Shown here in pieces: positions 14,823 to 20,578 of a stretch of 20,578 bases of DNA. Where the stretch lies: NCBI GenBank assembly GCA_964410665.1, contig CAYPIE010000097.1, positions 1 through 20,578 on the forward strand, in the 5' to 3' direction. Under the pieces are notes generated by a model, which saw only the letters and a program-made list of their open reading frames with translations, searched no databases and was not told the origin of the DNA. The first letter of the stretch is position 1. Each line of letters starts with the position of its first letter. The translations under genes were made by a program, and so were the position numbers. Source of the stretch: CAYPIE01 sp964410665. Lineage in GTDB: Bacteria > Planctomycetota > Planctomycetia > Gemmatales > Gemmataceae.

Positions 14823-17800
14823 TTAAGGAGTCTTGGTCGCTGTGGACGGTTCACGGGACGGGGTAACCTGCTGGCTGAGCGTGGCCGCTTGCTGCCAGAA
14901 GCGTCGCCAAGCCAGGCGTTCAGGCTCGGACAGCACCGCCAAGGTCCAGGGGCTGCGGACGCTGGTCAGGTCGGGATCGGTCCGCCAAAAGGCGAGTGTC
15001 CGAGCGACTTGCCCTCGGCGATTCGGGGAGTCCTGGGTGACTTGGGCCTCGAGAGTAAGAAGTTCTTTACGCAGCCAGGCAAGAGCCTGGCAACGATACC
15101 AGCCGCGCGGGTCGGCTTCGACCGTGGAGGCCGGCCGCGGTTGACCGGCCGCACGCAAGGCCGCACAGGCGACATTATAACGGCTCTTCTCGGCAAATTG
15201 GGGCTCACGCCGAAACCCTTGACGATAAAGTGACACCGCGGCGGCGTATCGGCGGCGATGAAGCAAACAGAACTCGGCCAACTGGATGCATTCCATGGCA
15301 TCCACCGGCTGCACTGCGCCCGAGCGGATCTGTTGCCAGCGGTCTTCTTGGGCCTGCAATGCCTCGGCCTTGCCAATCCACTTGGCGAAGGGCAACCGTT
15401 GTCTTCCCGAGCCCCAAGCGAGCTTCTGAGCATTCACCAGGAAGGTGCGTGCTTCGCGAAACTTGCCCGCCTCCAGCAGGGCAATGCCGAGGTTCCAGTG
15501 GGCCATGACATCCTTGGGCTGGAGCTCGATGGCGCGATGAAATTCGGCGATAGCCGCGGCAAACTGCCGTTGCACGGCTAGGGCCTTGCCAAGGTTGCTG
15601 TGGGCTTGAGGGTTGTCGGATTCGAGCTGGACTGCTGCACGGAAGGCGGCGATGGCTGCATCCGGCTGCCGATCCTGCATCAAGGCAATGCCTAGATTGT
15701 CGTAAGCCGCGGCAAGCTTCGGGTTGAGTTCAATGGCTTTGCGGTGGGCGGCGATGGCAGCGGTACGATCGCCCTGCAGTAACAGGGCCACGCCTAGGTT
15801 GGTATGTGCATGGGCATGGTCGGGTGCGAGTGCCAACCCACGCCGGTACGCGGCGATGGCGGCCTTAAACTGCTGTTGTTGGTACAGAGCAATGCCCAGG
15901 TGAACCTGGGACCGGCCGTCGTTCGGTCGAAGCTGGATCGCTTTCCGGTAGGCGGCCGCAGCCTGATCCGGTTTGCCGGCGGCTTTGTAGGCCGAGCCAA
16001 GGTTGTGCCAGACGGCGTGGTTGTTCGGACGGATGGCCAACGCCGCGCGATAGTAGCCGATGGCAGCTTGCCACCGCGCTTGCTCCCAAGCTAGGTAACC
16101 AAGCTCAAATAACAGATCAAACCAGTCTGGGTGACGTAGATAATGAGCCTCGAGCCAGCGTTGTTTGAGCGTTGCATCCTCAATGCCCTGGGCTACCAGA
16201 AGCACAAGTGATGCGGATGTTGTTCGGTCATCGGCACCCTGGAGCCACTCCTCGATCTGCTTCGGCTGGGTCCACTGTTTGGGATCGCGTAGCGCAACGT
16301 CCGGTTCCACCTTCAGGGTCACCGCCAGGACACGATCCCTCGCTTGGTACTTCTGCAACCGATGCAGTGCTTTGGCCCAGTCATCGAGCGTAGCGAGCAA
16401 ATGCTTTCGGATCGGCGAAGACCGAATCCGTTCGGCCAATGCTTCCGGTGCATCTCGGGCAATGTCCAGCTCACGCTGGCGGAAGGTCTGGGCATAACGC
16501 TGGATCATGGTCTCCCAGTCAAACCCGTCTTCGGTCCAGACCATGCCGTCTTGGCGGATCTGGTCCAGGGTTTCGACCGTCTGCCAATGCTCTTGGGAAT
16601 CGGCCAGCTTGTGACGGAGATCCTCTGGTCCATCGGGCAGGAGCTGGCTGCGTAAGGCATCGAACGCCCGTGGTTTCTGCCAGGGATCATTGCCGGCCAA
16701 CTGCTGCTTGAGGGTCGCGAACGTTTGCTCCGCCTCGCGACGATCACGCACGGCCGCCTGGATGGTCGTGGTCCGCCACCAGGCCAGCAAGATCACGCCA
16801 AGCAGCACCACCCCGGCCAGGCTGAGTTGCCAGACCAGCTTGCGTCGCTGTTCAACTGCCCGGACCTGCTGGCGTTCGCGTTCGATCCGTTCTTGCTGCA
16901 GACGCCGTTGCACATCGGCACGATAGCCGGCGATCGCCTCCGCGACGGCGACCCCATCGCTCGGCCGGTCCGCTTTGGTTGGGTTTAGACACCGCTTCGC
17001 CAGGGTGATCAACTCCGGATCGGCGGCGCAGGCATCAAGCCGGGCGACCCCCTCCCTCCGATCACCTTGTTGTGCTTGCTGCTGGATCTTCTGCCAGTTG
17101 CCGGTGTAGGCCGGCTGACCCGTGAGAAGCTGACATAGGATGGCTCCGAGTCCAAAGACGTCGCTCTGGGCGTCAACCTGGTCGATCTGTCCGTTGGCTT
17201 GCTCGGGGGCCATGTAGGCCAGGGTGCCGAGCACGCTGCCAGGCTGCGTCTGGCCGTCGAGTGGCAGCGGCCCCGCGCCGTCCACGCTGGTCTCAGCATC
17301 GTGGGTGATTTCTGTGTCGACGAACTGAGACAGTTCGGCGTCGGGCGCGTTACGGTCGAGTCGTTTGGCCAGCCCCCAGTCCATGACCTGGACCTCACCA
17401 AAGCGTCCGACCATGACGTTGTGTGGCTTCAGATCGCGATGGATGATGCCCTGGCGGTGGGCATAGCCGACGGCTTGGCAGACTTGCTCGAAGATGCTCA
17501 GCTGTTCGGCCAGATCGTCGGTGGGGGCGGTCCGCTCGGCGAGCCGCTGGTCCCAGTCACGCCCGTGGATTAGTTTGAGGGTGAAGTACGGTCGTCCATC
17601 GGCGAGCTGACCGTGTTGGAAGACCGGGGGAATGTTGGGGTGCTGCAGCCAGCCCATGACGCGAGCTTCCTGGAGCAGGCGCAGGTGCAAGCTGGGGTAG
17701 GCCGCGCGGTCGGGTCGAAGGGTCTTGAGGGCGAGATGCCGGTCGAACTTGGGGTCGCGGATGCGGAAGATCTGGCTGATGCCCCCCTGGCCGATCATCG

Positions 17801-18155
17801 CGTCGATGGTGGGGTCGACAGGCGTCGGGAGAATCGCTGCCGGTTCGGGGTCTGGATCGATCTGGGTGAGGGGCTGGAGGTGGAGCTCAAAGATACGTTG
17901 GAGTTCGGTTTGGCAGTCGGGGAAGCGTTGGAGGTAGTCGCTGGGATCCGGTTGCAGTCCGAGCTCCTCACGCAGGACAAAGTCGAAGTAGAGCAGCTCC
18001 AGGCGTGCTTCGCTATCCTGCTTTAGTTGCGGGTACTGCTTGAGGAGGGCCTCGGGCATGCAAGCTTGACCGACGCGCAGGGCTTGTTCGAGGGCAGCGC
18101 ACGCGTTTGCCAGGGCATCGTCGGGGGGAAGCGATCGGGTTTCGTGGTCGGACAT
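14823..18155 (-). CDS. Membrane Ser/Thr protein kinase with C-terminal TPR array
   Basis: 1110 residues from the ATG at 18155, where GGGAGG lies seven bases upstream; the frame runs open to 18284 but without such a site. Residues 1-110 are an N-terminal helical region typical of planctomycete kinases. The kinase domain (about 118-410) has Lys144 in LALKTL, Glu163, HRDLKPHN (239-246), DWG (259-261, in place of DFG) and APE (316-318). The Gly loop reads GQGGISQI, so its third Gly is replaced by Ser. One TM helix (about 442-461) follows a basic, coiled-coil-like stretch. The outside part carries about seven TPRs (roughly 680-910), which bind proteins or peptides. It should phosphorylate partners in response to an extracytoplasmic signal. 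Its divergent neighbour is an ECF-like sigma factor, a likely functional partner (inference). Confidence 0.9.
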   Translation of the reverse strand: MSDHETRSLPPDDALANACAALEQALRVGQACMPEALLKQYPQLKQDSEARLELLYFDFVLREELGLQPDPSDYLQRFPDCQTELQRIFELHLQPLTQIDPDPEPAAILPTPVDPTIDAMIGQGGISQIFRIRDPKFDRHLALKTLRPDRAAYPSLHLRLLQEARVMGWLQHPNIPPVFQHGQLADGRPYFTLKLIHGRDWDQRLAERTAPTDDLAEQLSIFEQVCQAVGYAHRQGIIHRDLKPHNVMVGRFGEVQVMDWGLAKRLDRNAPDAELSQFVDTEITHDAETSVDGAGPLPLDGQTQPGSVLGTLAYMAPEQANGQIDQVDAQSDVFGLGAILCQLLTGQPAYTGNWQKIQQQAQQGDRREGVARLDACAADPELITLAKRCLNPTKADRPSDGVAVAEAIAGYRADVQRRLQQERIERERQQVRAVEQRRKLVWQLSLAGVVLLGVILLAWWRTTTIQAAVRDRREAEQTFATLKQQLAGNDPWQKPRAFDALRSQLLPDGPEDLRHKLADSQEHWQTVETLDQIRQDGMVWTEDGFDWETMIQRYAQTFRQRELDIARDAPEALAERIRSSPIRKHLLATLDDWAKALHRLQKYQARDRVLAVTLKVEPDVALRDPKQWTQPKQIEEWLQGADDRTTSASLVLLVAQGIEDATLKQRWLEAHYLRHPDWFDLLFELGYLAWEQARWQAAIGYYRAALAIRPNNHAVWHNLGSAYKAAGKPDQAAAAYRKAIQLRPNDGRSQVHLGIALYQQQQFKAAIAAYRRGLALAPDHAHAHTNLGVALLLQGDRTAAIAAHRKAIELNPKLAAAYDNLGIALMQDRQPDAAIAAFRAAVQLESDNPQAHSNLGKALAVQRQFAAAIAEFHRAIELQPKDVMAHWNLGIALLEAGKFREARTFLVNAQKLAWGSGRQRLPFAKWIGKAEALQAQEDRWQQIRSGAVQPVDAMECIQLAEFCLLHRRRYAAAVSLYRQGFRREPQFAEKSRYNVACAALRAAGQPRPASTVEADPRGWYRCQALAWLRKELLTLEAQVTQDSPNRRGQVARTLAFWRTDPDLTSVRSPWTLAVLSEPERLAWRRFWQQAATLSQQVTPSREPSTATKTP

Positions 18156-18230
18156 CGACGAGCCTCCCGGAGCCGAGCCAAACAAAATTCGTGGTCTCTC
18201 GCTGATGGTATGTCCGAAACGGCCCAAAAA

Positions 18231-18256
18231 GGAACATCCATCTGGTAACTTTTTCG
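18231..18256 (+). promoter_or_regulatory. Possible ECF-type promoter before the sigma factor gene
   Basis: GGAAC at 18231-18235 follows an A-run, as in many ECF -35 elements; 16 bp further is TTTCG (18252-18256), a poor -10. In the 140-bp divergent region this suggests self-control of the sigma factor, but GGAAC alone is a weak signal. Confidence 0.25.
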
Positions 18257-18295
18257 CAAGCGTTGTGGCAGCCCTTCGAAGCATGAGGAGCTTGC

Positions 18296-18901
18296 ATGGC
18301 TATGCCCGAAGTATCGTTTGTTGAGCTGGTGGCCCGCTGTCGGGAAGGGGATGCCGCGGCGTTCGCCGCGTTGACGGCTCACTACGAGCCGGCCTTACGG
18401 GTGATGGCCCGGGTGCAGCTGAGCCCGGCTTTGCAGCCGTATCTGAGCGCGGCGGATCTGTTGCAGTCGGTGCATCGCACGCTCTGGCGGCACCTGCAGG
18501 CCGACCGCCTGGAGGTGACCGGCCCCGAGCGTCTGCTGGGGCTGGCCCGCACCATATTACGGCGGAAGGCAGCCCGGGTTTGGCGGCGCGCGCAGCGGCA
18601 GCAACGGGACATGCCAGGCTCGACGGGCAGCGCGGCGGATCTCGGGGTGCTTGCCACCCTTACCACTCCGGGGCAGACTCCCGCCAAACTGGCCGAACTC
18701 CGCGATCAAGTCGAGCGGCTGCGGCAACAGCTCAATCCGATCGAGGACCAAATGCTGAGTCTGCGCGCTCAAGGCTATGCGCTGGAAGAGATTGCTCAAC
18801 AGATGGGGCTGTCCACCGCCGCCGTCAAGGTCCGGATGATGCGTCTGCGCCGTCGTCTGCAGGACCAACAGTCGAGCGTCGCAAGCTCATCCGAGGGCTA
18901 G
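18296..18901 (+). CDS. ECF-like RNA polymerase sigma factor
   Basis: 201 residues; GGAG lies six bases before ATG 18296, and a second ATG two codons later is less well spaced. Region 2 spans roughly 9-100, with a DNA-melting/core-binding segment around SAADLLQSVHRTLWRHL and a basic RRKAARVWRRAQRQQ tail. A linker (100-135) leads to region 4 (about 138-188), where LNPIEDQMLSLRAQGYALEEIAQQMGLSTAAVKVRMMRLRRRL is a clear HTH for the -35 box. This matches planctomycete ECF groups that lie next to Ser/Thr kinases rather than anti-sigma factors; no anti-sigma gene is seen here. Kinase-based control is therefore a reasonable guess. It is the last gene before the repeat-rich gap. Confidence 0.88.
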   Translation: MAMPEVSFVELVARCREGDAAAFAALTAHYEPALRVMARVQLSPALQPYLSAADLLQSVHRTLWRHLQADRLEVTGPERLLGLARTILRRKAARVWRRAQRQQRDMPGSTGSAADLGVLATLTTPGQTPAKLAELRDQVERLRQQLNPIEDQMLSLRAQGYALEEIAQQMGLSTAAVKVRMMRLRRRLQDQQSSVASSSEG

Positions 18902-18967
18902 CGCAATTGCCTCTTCGTCGGGCTAGCGAAATCATCGCAGAGATATCTGGTAGACTTCGAAGCAGGA

Positions 18968-19073
18968 GCGGGGACGTTCACCGAGCCAGGGGCGTTGGCC
19001 CAACGGCTGTGAACGCGTTGTTCTCGTGCAGCCGTTGGGCCAATGCCCCTGGCACCAAGAACAACGTTCCCGC
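18968..19073. repeat. 106-nt imperfect inverted repeat (one long or two adjacent hairpins)
   Basis: Arms 18986-19009 and 19029-19052 match over 24 bases with a single G-T wobble, around a 19-nt loop. After a 6/9-nt internal loop, 18968-18978 pairs with 19063-19073 over 11 bases, again with one wobble. Two alternative side stems also exist: CGTTCAC (18975-18981) with GTGAACG (19009-19015), and CGTTGTTCT (19016-19024) with AGAACAACG (19058-19066), each enclosing its own copy of a CGTTGG...CCAA(C/T)G core. It may be a REP/MITE-like element, a structured RNA or a strong two-way terminator. Confidence 0.75.
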
Positions 19074-19099
19074 GGATGCGATGGCGAGCAAATTCAGCC

Positions 19100-19114
19100 C
19101 TGGCGGAACGCCAG
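19100..19114. repeat. Small perfect hairpin after the long inverted repeat
   Basis: CTGGCG (19100-19105), loop GAA, CGCCAG (19109-19114). It lies 26 bp from the long inverted repeat and may belong to the same element. Confidence 0.4.
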
Positions 19115-19224
19115 AGAACGGTCTCACACCGAAATATCGCTACGATAATCGCCTAGGTAGCTTAGCATCTCAGATCGGTCGTGACTACTGGCAAGCAGGA
19201 TTGACCCCGAATACCCACCGACGA

Positions 19225-20229
<1,005 letters not shown>

Positions 20230-20469
20230 GAATTTACCCTCAAGGCCCAAACGTTCAACGTGAGAAGATCGGTGAAGGGGAATGTAACCTGATCGGTGGG
20301 CAGCGACAACCGAAGAATGGAGAGTTCCATGGACCCAAGGGTGTGGTGGTCGGACCGCCCGACGGGATTACGCCCGCGGGCATGACCTCCAGCAAGGTTC
20401 CCGGGGATAGCCCCCGAGGATCTCGGCAACAACGATATTGAACATTAATATAGATCATATGTTGATGAT
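20230..20469. other. 240-bp gap upstream of the DUF1559 gene
   Basis: No gene seen. It holds a short stem CGGGG/CCCCG (20402-20416) about 55 bp after the right-edge gene stop, an AT-rich patch at 20430-20470 that could hold a minus-strand promoter, and a short direct repeat CACCGATC (minus strand) twice before the DUF1559 start. Confidence 0.4.
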
Positions 20470-20578
20470 TTATTCATCAGCCAGAGCGTTGCGGGCCTGC
20501 TGCAGAAGCGTCTGCACCTCACCCCACAGGTCCAGCCATGCGTCCCGCTCGGCTTCGGGCAGCACGGCCAGCGGATAG
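20470..20578 (-). CDS. C-terminal end of a second kinase/TPR-type protein (partial, runs off right edge)
   Basis: The minus strand from the right edge is open to TAA at 20470-20472, giving 35 residues with YPLAVLPEAERDAWLDLWGE. The kinase-TPR protein at 14823-18155 ends with WTLAVLSEPERLAWRRFWQQ, sharing LAVL, the ER pair, AW and W in register. This ending is typical of planctomycete Ser/Thr kinases with TPR arrays. Only the tail is in view, so it could be a TPR protein without a kinase domain. Confidence 0.7.
   Translation of the reverse strand, partial: YPLAVLPEAERDAWLDLWGEVQTLLQQARNALADE

Larger units (their letters stand above)
18902..19224. other. 323-bp gene-free gap with long inverted repeat
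   Basis: Between the convergent sigma factor and DUF1559 genes. A 347-codon plus frame crosses the gap but overlaps both genes in other frames and has low-complexity, Arg/Gly/Pro-rich translation, so I do not accept it. The content is the inverted repeat at 18968-19073, a small hairpin at 19100-19114 and about 110 bp with nothing recognised. Confidence 0.6.

Overview
The window looks like chromosomal DNA from a planctomycete, probably of the Gemmata/Pirellula type. Four things point there. There is a DUF1559 protein with a prepilin-type N-terminus and an H-x(n)-DG C-terminal motif. A large Ser/Thr kinase with a TM segment and TPRs sits divergent to an ECF-like sigma factor. There is a response regulator with an excisionase-type HTH placed before its receiver. 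There is also a secreted DUF5060 glycoside-hydrolase-like protein. Base composition is moderately GC-rich. I see no phage, transposase, CRISPR, rRNA or tRNA gene. The assignment is inference from gene content.

Layout, left to right. 1-108: open end of an unrecognised gene (+). 221-1153: secreted GATase/DUF4350-like protein (+). 1201-1956: DUF2071 protein (-). 2188-3447: PlsC-like acyltransferase with a long C-terminal extension (+). 3534-4988: aldehyde dehydrogenase of the succinate-semialdehyde group (-). A 107-bp divergent promoter region with two inverted repeats follows. 5096-5842 and 5869-7761: a metallophosphoesterase and the DUF5060 protein, a two-gene unit (+). 7880-8605: isochorismatase-family hydrolase (-).

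8843-12272 holds three co-directional genes on the minus strand. In transcription order they are an HTH-receiver response regulator, a cytoplasmic HDOD-histidine kinase, and a protein with the hallmarks of Kdo hydroxylase (KdoO). The last two are 33 bp apart. This is the most suggestive set: a possible signalling pathway placed directly before an enzyme that modifies the inner sugar of lipopolysaccharide. The housekeeping tRNA-modification gene mnmG follows upstream (12830-14665, -), then the kinase-TPR gene (14823-18155, -) and its divergent sigma factor (18296-18901, +).

18902-19224 has no convincing gene. It carries a roughly 106-nt imperfect inverted repeat that can fold either as one long hairpin or as two adjacent hairpins, followed by a small hairpin. 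Then come the DUF1559 pseudopilin-like gene (19225-20229, -) and, at the right edge, the last 35 codons of another gene (-). Their ending matches the C-terminus of the kinase-TPR protein in this same window. Gene starts were chosen mainly by Shine-Dalgarno placement and family N-termini; several differ from the longest open frame.
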